DNA of 42,728 nt from Mesostigma viride (taxonomy: Eukaryota > Streptophyta > Mesostigmatophyceae > Mesostigmatales > Mesostigmataceae). The position numbers were made by a program, and so were the translations under genes. The stretch is from positions 1 through 42,728 of the forward strand of contig RPFO01001869.1 in the NCBI GenBank assembly GCA_009746045.1, read 5' to 3'. Positions 18,518-28,462 of the stretch are shown one piece after another. The notes beneath the pieces were generated by a model. The model saw nothing but the letters and a program-made list of their open reading frames with translations, searched no databases and was not told the DNA's origin. Within the stretch, counting starts at the first letter, position 1; the number at the start of each line of letters is the position of its first letter.

Positions 18518-19003
18518 TCACATTCCACCAGGTAGGACCTGCTTGCCCTCCAGGGCCGTCACGTGGGCACGCAGCACGCGCAACTCGTCCCTCAGGTCCT
18601 GCGTGCACGCGCGGACGAAGTTGAAGTCGGACGCGGAGTAGGGGATCACCCAGCTCTCGCTGTCGACCCGCCCCTTCACGAACTTGTGCCCGTCCGCCTT
18701 GTCGCTCTCGAACTCCTTGGCCACGCGCGCCACGAACCGGAAGCAGCACTCGCCCGTCATGAACACGTCCTCCGGTTTGAACCCCCTCCACCCCGACGCC
18801 GGCAGCGGCCTCGTCCCGTCCTTGTGGCGGTAGTCCGTACCGTACTCGAACGACTCCCGCAGCGTGTCCAGCACCCACTCGGGGTTGGGGTACACCCCCA
18901 CCTTGAGGGTGTAGGAGAACTCCTCCACCGACCTGAGCGCCCACGGGCACAGGCGGTTGTGCCCGTGCTCGTCCAGCAGCTTCCACACGGCGGCGGTGTC
19001 CAT
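18518..19003 (-). CDS. MSV199-like protein with coiled-coil tail
   Basis: 161 residues from ATG 19003, preferred over one 18 bases earlier because it gives the compact N-terminus MDTAAVWKLLDEHG. The middle has EYGTDYR, a Gly-Trp-Arg turn and FMTGECCFRFVARVAKEF, which fits the T-x-x-C-F/F core of MSV199-like domains, often linked to KilA-N and nuclease domains in insect and algal viruses. The end (DLRDELRVLRAHVTALEG) is a short coiled coil. It converges tail to tail with Bro-like copy B across 48 bases. Assignment is by pattern. Confidence 0.5.
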   Translation of the reverse strand: MDTAAVWKLLDEHGHNRLCPWALRSVEEFSYTLKVGVYPNPEWVLDTLRESFEYGTDYRHKDGTRPLPASGWRGFKPEDVFMTGECCFRFVARVAKEFESDKADGHKFVKGRVDSESWVIPYSASDFNFVRACTQDLRDELRVLRAHVTALEGKQVLPGGM

Positions 19004-19044
19004 GATACCATCACCGCACATTATCGAACGCCGGAGAACGCGCG

Positions 19045-20009
19045 TCACCCGCTCCACAGGAGCATGGCCACCTCCCCGTCCTCCCCGGGGATCGCATTGC
19101 CGCCCGTGACGGTGGCCGGGGCGCTCCACGATACTACGCTGGACCCGCGCATCTTCACGAGCTCCAGGCTCTCGTCGTTTGCGATGCGGAACCCGTAACG
19201 CACCGTCACCGGCTGCGTGTACATCTCCCGCCACCCGTACAGCAGCGTGTTCGTAATGTTGGTGGTAACGGCCGCCCCGATCACGCGCACGTCGTCGTAC
19301 CATATGGACCAGTTCTCGCGGTTACCGTTGTGCAGTTGGAGAGTGGGCGTCCCCACCGTGCTGGACACCGCCGAGAAGATGGATGCGCCGTCCTTGTACA
19401 CGGTCAACCCCCGCCCGTCTGTCTGGTGATGGCCAGGTGGAAGGGGTCCGCGTTCATCCCGGTCACACTCGTCACGTTTTCCTGCGATCCGTCGTGGACC
19501 ACTAGACTGCCCGAGCTATACACGTACACTTGGATGCTCCCGTACTCCAACAGCTTCTTATTGGCCCCCGAGGTGGCCAGGGTCTGCTGGGGGATCACCC
19601 GCACGCACACCGTGAAGGCGGGGGTGGGCATGTCGGTCACCTGCGCCGGGGTGGTGGTGGTCACCTTCAGCACGCCGTCCGCCACCGTCCCGCCCGTGAA
19701 TTGCTTCGACCCCGACTCGCTGGCTCGCGACTCGGTGAACTCCCAGCGGTACGTGTCCGCCCCGCTGGACAGAGAGGACAGGGGCACCCCCGTCCCCGTC
19801 CAAGGCGCGCACCGCTCCTCCGGGGGGATCGTGCGAGACAGAGACAGCCGCCCGTTCTCCACGCGCCACTCGCCCCACGCCGACGTCCCGAGCTCCACGG
19901 ACCCCCCCTCGGCGGGCTGGAGCACCACGTTGCGTCTCGAACTCAGCACCAGGTCCTTGCCCGACAGGCCCGTCACCTCGCTCGTCTGCACCAGGTGGAG
20001 TCGCTGCAT
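19045..20009 (-). CDS. Concanavalin/LamG-like protein, one frameshift
   Basis: About 320 residues in two frames. The N-terminal frame (20009 to about 19408) begins MQRLHLVQTSEVTGLSGKDL and is beta-rich; it ends at DPFHLAITRQTGG. The next frame (about 19408-19045) continues LTVYKDG, NWSIWYDDVRVIG and a final GEDGEVAMLLWSG. The pattern (hydrophobic strands, FHLAITR, then V-Y-K-D-G) is that of a laminin-G/concanavalin jelly-roll. A C5 run at 19408-19412 with one missing base explains the switch. A virion fibre or receptor-binding role is inferred. The preceding gene's stop is 12 bases upstream. Confidence 0.68.
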
Positions 20010-20020
20010 GCTTCTCCTTT

Positions 20021-20697
20021 CTACATAGGGTGAGAGGTTTTTATGTAGTTCCGGGCGCACAGGAGCAGCTCCTTGTACGCGGGGGGCAGCAGACTCGAGC
20101 ACCGCGCGCACGGGTTCCACAGCTCCATGAACACGTCGTACACGTCGATGTCGTGAGGGCACGCGAGCGTGCGGATGCGCGTCATGTCCGACGTGCCCAC
20201 CGCCCTCCGGTCCGCACGGTACACCAGCAGCAGGCGGTTGTGACGGGGGGAGGCCGACAGCTCGCCGATCCCGTGCAGCACGCGGTTCAGCTCGCAAGAT
20301 GTCACCGCGCCCACGTACGGCGCGTCCACGTACAGGGTGGGCCCCTGCAGCTCCCCGTCCGTCTTGCGCTCCAGGTACCTCATCAGGTGTCTCGTCAGCT
20401 CCGGCTCGTTCTCGTCCCACCGCTTGGCCCGGGCCCGCTCCGCCAGTCGCCTCACCTCCTCCTTGGTCTGCAGCGACTCCGCGTACACGCGGAACCACCC
20501 GGTCGAGCGCACCTCGCGCATCAGCTCGTCGTGTCGCCTCAAGAACTCCCACCCCGTCATGTCCGCCCTGTCCCCCTCCCCGTCCGCGCGCGGAGAGGGC
20601 GGGGGGCCAGGGCCAGCGCGGTCAGGGCCGCCAGGGGGGGGAGGGACGACCGGGGGCTGTCCCACTCGTCGTACTCGGGCAAATCGTCCGTGTCCAT
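20021..20697 (-). CDS. Hypothetical protein, probable frameshift near start
   Basis: The main frame (20665 or later to 20021) is helical and basic, with HDELMREVRSTGWFRVYAESLQTKEEVRRLAERARAKRW and a C-terminal CARCSSLLPPAYKELLLCARNY. A second frame starts at ATG 20697 (MDTDDLPEYDEWDS) and runs over a hydrophobic stretch LAALTALALAP, and the two could join at the G6 run 20601-20606. That gives a signal-anchor-like N-terminus, and the start then faces the methyltransferase across a short shared promoter. The function is not recognised. Confidence 0.5.
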
Positions 20698-20713
20698 AAT
20701 TAACCTCACCTAG

Positions 20714-20723
20714 CCTATATAGC
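20714..20723. promoter_or_regulatory. Candidate bidirectional promoter element
   Basis: CCTATATAGC lies between divergent starts at 20697 (minus) and 20728 (plus). Similar CCTATA-type elements occur close upstream of the cysteine desulfurase (7686-7695), the LysM gene (about 41189-41199) and, on the minus strand, the LamG gene (20021-20030). The motif is a candidate late promoter. Confidence 0.35.
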
Positions 20724-20727
20724 AGGG

Positions 20728-21645
20728 ATGTCCGGAAAGGAGTGGAAGCACATAGACCTGTTCGCGGGAATGGGGGGCTTCAGTATGGGCCTCAAGCGCG
20801 TCCGCCCCGTCCGCACCGTGATGGCCGTCGAGATGAACTCGATGGCGTGCAAGATCTACGAGATACTCAACGGCGTCAAGCCCGTTTGTAAGAAGATCGA
20901 GGAGGTGAGGGACGAGGAGATACCCAAGGCGGACATACTGACGGGCGGATTCCCGTGTCAGAGTTTCAGCAACGCGGGGTTGCGCGCCGGGATGAAGGAC
21001 AAGCGCACCAAGGGGATCTCCCACATCTTCCGTTTCATCCGCGTGGCCGACCCGCGCCACGTCATCCTCGAGAACGTGCCCGCCGTCATGGGATTCCCCG
21101 TGTTCAAGCGCATCCTGGCGCAGCTCCGGAAGATGGGCTACAACGTGGCGCACGCCGTCCTGGGCACGCACACGCACGCGGGGCTGCGGCAGAAGCGCAA
21201 ACGAGTGTTCATCGTGGCCAGCAAGGGGGCGATCGCGAACTTCCCGCCGCCGGAAGTGAAGTCCCTCGCCAAGTTCGACTTTGCCAAGACAGCGCCCGAG
21301 AAGTACTACCTGGCGCCGGGCACCAGGATGTACGACGTCATGCAGGTGGCCACACCGGGGTCCTTCTGGCAGGCGAACTACAGCTTCGAGCCCAAGAATT
21401 CGGACGTCGCGTTCACCCAGCGGGCCTCCCAGGGGCCGCACAAGGGCGCGAGGCTGTACGTCCGCGACCGGAAGGGCGTGCGCTGGCTCACCGAGGAGGA
21501 GACGTTCGAGCTGCAGGGGATCCCCACGCGGCGGCTGGACAAGCTCAAGGCGGAGGTGGGCATGCAGACCATCTTCAAGGCGGTCGGAAACTCGGTGTCC
21601 CCCAAGCTCGTGGGGATAGTCGCCAAGAGTTTCGACAGCAAGTAG
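20728..21645 (+). CDS. Cytosine-C5 DNA methyltransferase
   Basis: Complete 305 residues. Motif I DLFAGMGGFSMG, motif IV GGFPCQSFSNAG with catalytic Cys77, motif VI LENVPAV, motif VIII QKRKRVFIV, and motif X GNSVSPKLVG near the end are all in order. The enzyme transfers a methyl group from S-adenosylmethionine to cytosine C5 in duplex DNA; its recognition sequence is set by the region near residues 180-240 and cannot be read. No partner restriction enzyme is visible, so an orphan role in genome protection or gene control is likely. Intact, with no homopolymer break. Confidence 0.92.
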   Translation: MSGKEWKHIDLFAGMGGFSMGLKRVRPVRTVMAVEMNSMACKIYEILNGVKPVCKKIEEVRDEEIPKADILTGGFPCQSFSNAGLRAGMKDKRTKGISHIFRFIRVADPRHVILENVPAVMGFPVFKRILAQLRKMGYNVAHAVLGTHTHAGLRQKRKRVFIVASKGAIANFPPPEVKSLAKFDFAKTAPEKYYLAPGTRMYDVMQVATPGSFWQANYSFEPKNSDVAFTQRASQGPHKGARLYVRDRKGVRWLTEEETFELQGIPTRRLDKLKAEVGMQTIFKAVGNSVSPKLVGIVAKSFDSK

Positions 21646-21676
21646 CGCAGGATAATATGTGTGGTACGGGTATACG

Positions 21677-24600
21677 ATGACGCTCACACTGCGCGAGTTA
21701 AGAGAACAAGTGGAAGACATGGTGGACGCGGGGAAGGCGTGGAAGGCCTTGGGCAAGACGAAGACGCTCACGCCCTACCAGAAGAAGGTGGTGGGGCGTC
21801 TGCCCCAGATCCAGACGCTGCTGGCTTGGCTGGAGCGGCGCGTGATGGACGAGGACGGGTACGCCGCGGTCGTGCACGGGCCCGGGGAGGGCGACGACGA
21901 CGACGACGGGTACTACACCGGGGGCATTGTGGCAGGCGGACCTCCGTCGCCTACTGCTGGTGGGCCACCTACTGCTGGTGGGCCTCCGTCAAGACCCCCG
22001 ACACCCACATGGAGACCCCCAACACCCACAAGCACACCCGCTGCGGCGGGAAGCACCCCATCGGCAGCTGGTACGGAAGGGGGTGGCACTCCCGATGGGG
22101 GGCTGGAAGTGGGAGCGGACGCCGCCGCCGGTCCGCCTGCAGCGGGGGGGACATGGCAATGGGGGGAGATACTACGGGCGCGGCTGCCACCGGGAGTGGG
22201 AGCGACGGAGGTCGTCGCCTGGATGGCGCGGTCGTCGAAGAGGATGAGGAGTATTATGATGCGGAGGAGATTGCCGCAGGGCTGATAGCCCCTCCAGCCG
22301 ACGATCCGACCTTCCCCGGCGACCCTCGACCGACCCCGGTCGCTGATGGCGGCGACTCCGGCGATGCCGACTCCGTCTACGCGGACGCCGTAGGGGACGA
22401 GGAAGGAGATTTCGCGCGCAGGTTGATAGGCGGGCAGGGTGCTTCAACAGCAGCAGATACCGCGACTGGCGGTCAGGAGCCTCCCCCTCAGGAGCCGCCC
22501 CTCGCCACGACCATCCCAGGATACACGGGTAATGCTGAGGAACCTGTGACCGATGGACAGAAGCCACTTGACAAAAAGCACACCGAAGACGGTGACTTGG
22601 ACGCCGCCAGTCGATTTTTGAACATGCTAAAAAGGCAGCGGCACACTTTGTTGGGGATTGCCCAGTCCAGAGCTGGACGTTCGGAGCAGGTCCAAAAGCA
22701 GTGTTAGATGATGTCGAGAATGCGTACAACTCACTCACAGAGGATGAGAAAAAGAAAGTAAACGGAGAGCGAGACGAACTTAACAGGCTGGCAAATACGC
22801 TTCTGGCCGTCCAGTCTATCACCGCTGAATCCGATTCGAAGCTGTCGAAGATGAACGAATCGGAACTGATCAACACGCGCGAGGAGATTGAAAGGCTTAA
22901 CACCGTTATAAAAGCTGTCGCGTCTCGATCAAATGTTAAAAACGTAGAACCGATGGGAAAAAAAACCCTCGTTCGTATAGAGAAATTGCTGAAGGCCAGG
23001 AAGAAAGCCTCTGAGGCCGCCGCAAGAAAAGCCGCTGAGGACGCCGCCAAGGAGGACGCAAGGAAAGCCGCTGAGGCCGAAAGGAAAGCTGAGGCCGAAA
23101 GGAAAGCCGCTGAGGACGCCGCCAAGGAGGACGCAAGGAAAGCCGCTGAGGCTGAAAGGAAAGCCGAGGACGCAAGGAAAGCCGCTGAGGACGCCGCCAA
23201 GGATGCCGCAAGAGAAGCGTCCAAGTCTCGGATCCCGTCTCCCGCCGACCTGATGGAGGCAGCCGCTAAAAGAGCTCGTGATATACAGCAAGGCCCGGAA
23301 GACTACGAGTACAAGAAAGAGCGTATCAAGGAGTTACGGAATAAATTCTCCGAGGTTGAGTGCGGTGCGGGAGGCAACAACTGCATGCTTCGATCCTTGG
23401 CTGCGGGCGAGCTGGAAAACCAAGGAAAGCCTGTAACGTGGGAGGATTTGGACGAAGAGGGAGAGACGCTTCGAAATAAACTGAAAGCCGTGTTGGATGA
23501 TCCGGTGAACGAAGAGATGGTTAAAATGGCAGCGCTCGCGATAGAGCAGAGTGTGGATGTTTACAAAGATTGGATGCTACATGGAAGACCTGTTAAAGTT
23601 GACGGCAAAGAGATCCGAGTTCCGATGCAACTTAGTCCGCAGGAGCTCGATATGATAGCACGGTTGAAGAATCAACCAATCGTCATTTTCACTGGCACGG
23701 TAGACGAACCTCGCGTCAACGTGCACGGGGAGGAGTTCCTGGGGAAGAAGACCCCGATATTCATTGAACACAGAGCCGATCAAGAAGCCGACGGTTCAAA
23801 CGCCGATAGCGGCCACTTTAAATGGCTACGTTACGGCGGCCGTGTTACGATAAAAACCAAGTCGAAAGGTGCGGTACGGGAAATTGATGGGGAAAATCCC
23901 CAAAAAGTTTCGCAGGCGCCCAAAAAAAACAACGCGGGTGCGGGACTCAGCACTCTCCCGTCGGACATCGTGGGATCCGTAATGAATCTGGAAGAGGAGC
24001 AGGTCGCCAAGTTGAAAGAAAGGCCCGCACCGGCGATGGACGCGGCCCCAGGGGCCGGAGCGACGGAGACAGATGGAGACGTGTCGGAATCCGTCAAGGA
24101 GCTTGTCCGTGCTTTGAACAAGGCAACGGAACACACGATAATAAACGTGGCAAATAAATTGGAACGGGGCATTCCCGAGGATCCCGGTGAACCTTACACC
24201 CTGTATCCGCAATTCGCAGTGGAGAGGCTTGACAGAGGCTGGTCACACGCCTTCTCTGAACACGAAAAGGAAGTGCTGAGAACTGCCAAGGACCGGTTGC
24301 AGGCTGCCCACAAAGCGACGGAGTTTGTGCACGTTTTGGCAAATCCCGGATTGGGCGGAATTGCTGACAAGATGACATACGAACAGTTGGAACGGGCCGA
24401 GAGGTTGCTGGACCATTTTCAGGACATGAAAATGAGTATTCCAGGAACTGAGGAAGCGAGGAAACGAATTAAGGAGTTCAAGGAGAAGCTGAAGGTGCCG
24501 CTCTGGGACGGCAAAGACCCCGTGGACGTGGAAGATAAGGAGACAACGGAAACGATGATGGAGGAAGGATTTCTTGACATGAAAAAGATGAGGGGCGGGA

Positions 24601-25689
24601 GATGGGGAAATCTCAACCATCTCCGTGTGGATAGTGCCGGGTTGGAGCGCCTGCTTTCAGACAACCCCCTTTTACATAATAAAAGGATTGAACACGTTAG
24701 GAATTGGAACAGGTTTGACGATCTTCGGAAATACATGAAGGAGACGTTCCCAAAAAGGACGACCCCGTTGAATCCGGCGAAAGCGGCTCGGGATCGAACC
24801 ATCTTGGAGCTGGTTGCGAAAGCTCAGCTGCCGAGTAAAGACGGGCTCATCCCATCCGAAGCACGCGGCATCGTGGACCGCGGGTATGCGGATTTCTCCG
24901 CCCGTGATCGGTCCGCTCCTGGATACGAAGAATTTGCGAAGGGTGTGCTGTCCGAAGCGGAACATATTCAAGGCTTAAGGAAACGTCTACGCGCCCCCAT
25001 GAGGTGGGATCGTGTTCGATCCGCCATGAGGGACGACCCTTTTTTTTTTTTGACCAAAAAAAATAACAGCACGGACTTGACACCCGTACCGATGGACCCC
25101 GGTCCCAAAAGTGCCACAGCCGGCCAAGACCCCCCTATTGACGTGGAGCTGCCATCTCCTACCGCCGCACCGATGCCCCCCGTTCAGGCGCCACCCCCCC
25201 CCTGGCATCAATGGCACCCGTTCCGGCATCGGTACCGGTGGCACCCCCCCCCCAACCAATGGCATCGGTGACAGGACCGACTCCCCGGCAGCGGGCGGGT
25301 AAGGTGGCGCGAGTCTTGGACACCCTGAGAAGGCTGGCAGGCATACGGCCCGCTGTACCGCAGGCGGTCGACCAGAACCCGCTTTTCATGAGAGGCGACC
25401 AGACCGACGGCGGCCACCCCCCCGTCAATCCAGCGCAGATATCCAAAGGGAACGGCAGAGGAGTGGCTCATAATGTTGTCAATGCCGCTCCCATAAACAC
25501 CGAGTTCCTTCGAGACGATCCCGTCCAAAGCTCGGACGACGGCCAAGGATCGCCACCAGTTTCGCTCGCGCGGAACGCCCTACGGCGAGCGTGGCCATAC
25601 GTTGACAATGCGTTAATGGCTCTGTCTATGGGCGGTATTTTATATAGTCTGCTTGGAGATGGCAACTGGGCGCCAGGGGCCGGGGGGGG
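21677..25689 (+). CDS. Giant multidomain protein with OTU-like domain, 5' part
   Basis: Five-prime part of a very long gene, pieced from four frames: start about 21677, switches at a G7 run (22144-22150), a T5 run (22615-22619) and a C9 run (25194-25202); each fits one missing base. The N-terminus is helical, then comes a Pro/Thr/Gly-rich linker and an acidic stretch. A Lys/Ala/Glu repeat (about 23000-23220, AARKAAEDAAKEDARKAAEA) is followed by an OTU-like core with Cys codon 23382-23384 (GGNNCMLRSLA) and His at 23814-23816 (GHFKWL). The rest is charged and helical, then Pro-rich. The frame runs to the retrotransposon at 25690 and continues at 33514. It could be a virion or host-modulating protein. 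Confidence 0.65.
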
Positions 25690-26306
25690 AGTTAACGTAA
25701 AGGATTTACGTTAGATGGATAGAGATTGTTACGCTCTTTCCAACGGCACCTTGAACGCCTCATTTGGTTAAGGAACGTAAAAGTTATGACGTTTCCTAGG
25801 CTGTGCCGACAGTACCCGGCGCGCCACTGTGGGCGCGTACGGACACAGGATGTACAAGTGTCACTTTGATAGTCCGCAGGACGTTGACAGGACTTGTACA
25901 GGACTTGATGGTCAATTGATAGGTAGGCGCACTGTAGCGCGCCAGGACCTATGAGACAATTGATGCTGACTAGTGTACGGATAGGTCCACAGGACTAGCC
26001 GTATGGACAATTGATAGATCTGCGCGCCAAAGGCGTGCCAGAGTCTGTGTAATCAATTGATTGACAGTTCAGCTGTGACAGTGCAGCTGAATACTTGGAC
26101 GCGTCCCTAGTAAGCTATATGAGTGACTTGGTCACACCGGGACGCTAGTTCTTGCGTGCACGTTCTCTTGGCACTGCGACCCTGTCGTCTGTGCTGCGTG
26201 CAGTCTTGGAAGTGACGTGACTTACGTCTGTGTTTCCTGATTGTTAATAAAGGCAACTTCCTGCAAGAACCATGGCGGAATTCGTGGCATTCTTACCCTC
26301 ACAACT
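25690..26306 (+). repeat. 5' LTR
   Basis: 617 bases. Contains four CAATTGAT-type motifs between about 25915 and 26050, GAGTGACTTGGTCACACCGG-type dyads near 26120 and AATAAAGG near 26250. The first bases after the 3' end (CGTATTACACGC) do not show a standard TGG-type primer-binding site, so the priming tRNA or another mechanism is unknown. Confidence 0.95.
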
Positions 26307-26330
26307 CGTATTACACGCTCTGTCAAAAAG

Positions 26331-27039
26331 ATGCCAAATTCGGAAGAATTTCGGATTCCGGACGATGAGGAAATAGCCGCTCCGCCGGCTGGTTCTTCGT
26401 CAAGACCGACTGTGCCGTCGTGGCAGCAATTGCTCGACGAAGTTACACTCGCTCGACGAGCTTCATCGTCAGCAGCGTGCAGCTCACGCATTGCTCGGGG
26501 ATAACCCCGAGGACCCCGATTTGCCAGCACTGGTGCCGGCAATCCGCAACCTGTTGGACCAGATTCGAAACATTTTATCGACATTTACGGTCCAGGTGCG
26601 GGGAGGTTTGCGGTCGGTGACCGAAGTCACGACTGCCATTGAGGAGTTGGACAACGTCCTCTCTTCACTCACCGGTTACCAGAGAAACCTGCAAAACTGG
26701 GCATCGCTTCGCACGGGGGGCGCGCCGGCGGTGTCAACAAATTTGTTTCAGGATCTCGCGCTGTTATCGCTGCTCACTCGCGGCGTACGCAGTCGCGAGC
26801 GCCAGGTTTTAATTAACCTGGTGGCATTTCTCGCCTCTGTGCGAGAGTGGATTCCCGCGGGGTGGGAATTATTGACGATCTTTACACATCCTCTGCGCCT
26901 CGTCGCGCGTCGGCGCGTCGCAACTTACGCGGCGGGGAGCACGCCGGTTTTAATTCATACCGGTGCAGGTCCGGAGCTGGATATGGAGGATCGTGAGTTC
27001 GTATACACGTACTGCGACTTCAGGGGCCTTGACTACTAG
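26331..27039 (+). CDS. Extra frame upstream of gag in the retrotransposon
   Basis: About 235 residues in two frames joined near 26440-26460. The first is MPNSEEFRIPDDEEIAAPP...SWQQLLDEV; the second runs from about 26460 with HALLGDNPEDPDLPALVPAIRN and a helical C-terminal region (ALLSLLTRGVRSRERQVLIN). It sits between the LTR and gag, where copia elements rarely have a gene. It resembles no family I recognise. It could be an extra structural protein or an envelope-unlike accessory protein. Confidence 0.5.
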
Positions 27040-27208
27040 TCGGCCTAATTTTCTTCTGCAGTACTTGTCGACATTTTTTTGTCGAATTTCGGCGGCAATT
27101 CGCGGGGGCGGCAGCGACACCGGCGCAGGCGGCAGAGGCGACACAAAAATTTTGTACATATTTTCTGCTGCTTTGTTAAGGTGTTCTTTGAATAGCTGGT
27201 AGTGCAGG

Positions 27209-28321
27209 ATGGCTGAGGGACGCCGTAGCAAGGGTCCAGCCAGTGGGAATAATAATGGGGGTGCTGGTAGTGGAACCGCTCACGTAGATGACGTGGGGCT
27301 TACCGGAGAGATTACCAACCTTCCTCACAATAATAATAATGCACAAGCTATTCATGGCTTTGATCTTACCACACAGGGTCTTTTAATTGTCAATCAGTTG
27401 CAGCCTGTAACCTCAGACTCCAAGCCTAAGCAGGCTGAAGAGTTTGTGGAGGGATTGGAAGGGTTCCCTAGCTTGTACGGTGGTACAAATTACTATCAAA
27501 TCTGGATAGGCAGTAGCACTTTTGGCAAGTGTACTGACCAGATTAAGGACCTAACCAGGGAGTGCAAAAAGGCCAATAAGGCCTGGGCACTGTACGTGGC
27601 TGAGCTGAAGGAGCTGCTGGAGGACCAGAGAAGAAGTGGCATCCATTGGCAGGACAAGTACCAAGGGTGGGAGGTCAAGGGGGACCTGATCCAGAACTTT
27701 CTCAACTATTGTAAGATGGTTGAGGAGGGCAGGGCTCACGGCTTTAATGTCGCTGATAACATAGCCCTAACCAACTGGCTCAAGGTTTCTGGGCTGGATA
27801 AGGCGACACGTGGCTCCTTAAAAGTCATGTGTGCCCCACACTCTACCCTGAAGGCCTACAAGGTCATCATTAAACAAGCTCTCGAGGCAGAGGAGCTGTT
27901 TGAGGGTGGAGTGCCAGCAGTGAAGGCTACCCAGGCAGGCGGGCGTACCCAGGGTGGCTCCAAGACGTCTGAGGCTGACCGAAGCCAAGGAGGGCGTAGG
28001 GGCAACCATCACAAGCGCAAGGGAGATCATTCACCTGATTCTGACAGGAGGTCACACTCCAAGTCGGTGTTCAGGCGGGTGGGTGGTCAGCCCAAGCAGG
28101 GCAACGCGTCTGACAATGGGGGCAGTGGCCAGGGCAAGTCCAAGATACAATGCTACCTGTGCAAGGGGTGGGGGCACATCAAGAAGGAGTGTCCCAGCTT
28201 CAAGAAGTCCCAGGGCCAGGGCAGCAACAAGAATAACAACAACAACAAGAAGAACAACAACAAGTCCCAGGCAGGCCAGCCTTCAAAGGGCAGTCAGCAA
28301 GAAGACAACAAGGAGCAGTGA
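27209..28321 (+). CDS. gag: Retrotransposon Gag with zinc knuckle
   Basis: 370 residues ending in TGA at 28319-28321. The central part (about residues 80-230) is helical and matches copia-type capsid proteins in layout, with YYQIWIGSSTF and NFLNYCKMVEEGRAHG. The nucleocapsid end has CYLCKGWGHIKKEC (C-x2-C-x4-H-x4-C) at about 28150-28192, then an Asn/Lys/Gln-rich tail. It packages the element RNA in virus-like particles. The stop is followed by C and the same frame stays open into pol. Confidence 0.85.
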   Translation: MAEGRRSKGPASGNNNGGAGSGTAHVDDVGLTGEITNLPHNNNNAQAIHGFDLTTQGLLIVNQLQPVTSDSKPKQAEEFVEGLEGFPSLYGGTNYYQIWIGSSTFGKCTDQIKDLTRECKKANKAWALYVAELKELLEDQRRSGIHWQDKYQGWEVKGDLIQNFLNYCKMVEEGRAHGFNVADNIALTNWLKVSGLDKATRGSLKVMCAPHSTLKAYKVIIKQALEAEELFEGGVPAVKATQAGGRTQGGSKTSEADRSQGGRRGNHHKRKGDHSPDSDRRSHSKSVFRRVGGQPKQGNASDNGGSGQGKSKIQCYLCKGWGHIKKECPSFKKSQGQGSNKNNNNNKKNNNKSQAGQPSKGSQQEDNKEQ

Positions 28322-28462
28322 CTGTCTGAGGCAACCCCTACACACCTTAATTCACCCAAGGGGGAGGCCAGGTGCTCCAATGCAGATTTTATATCTGGGC
28401 AACAAGAGGGTGATCTCCAGGTTCAGTGTGGCCCCAGGTCACCTGGAGAGGTACAGGTTCCT

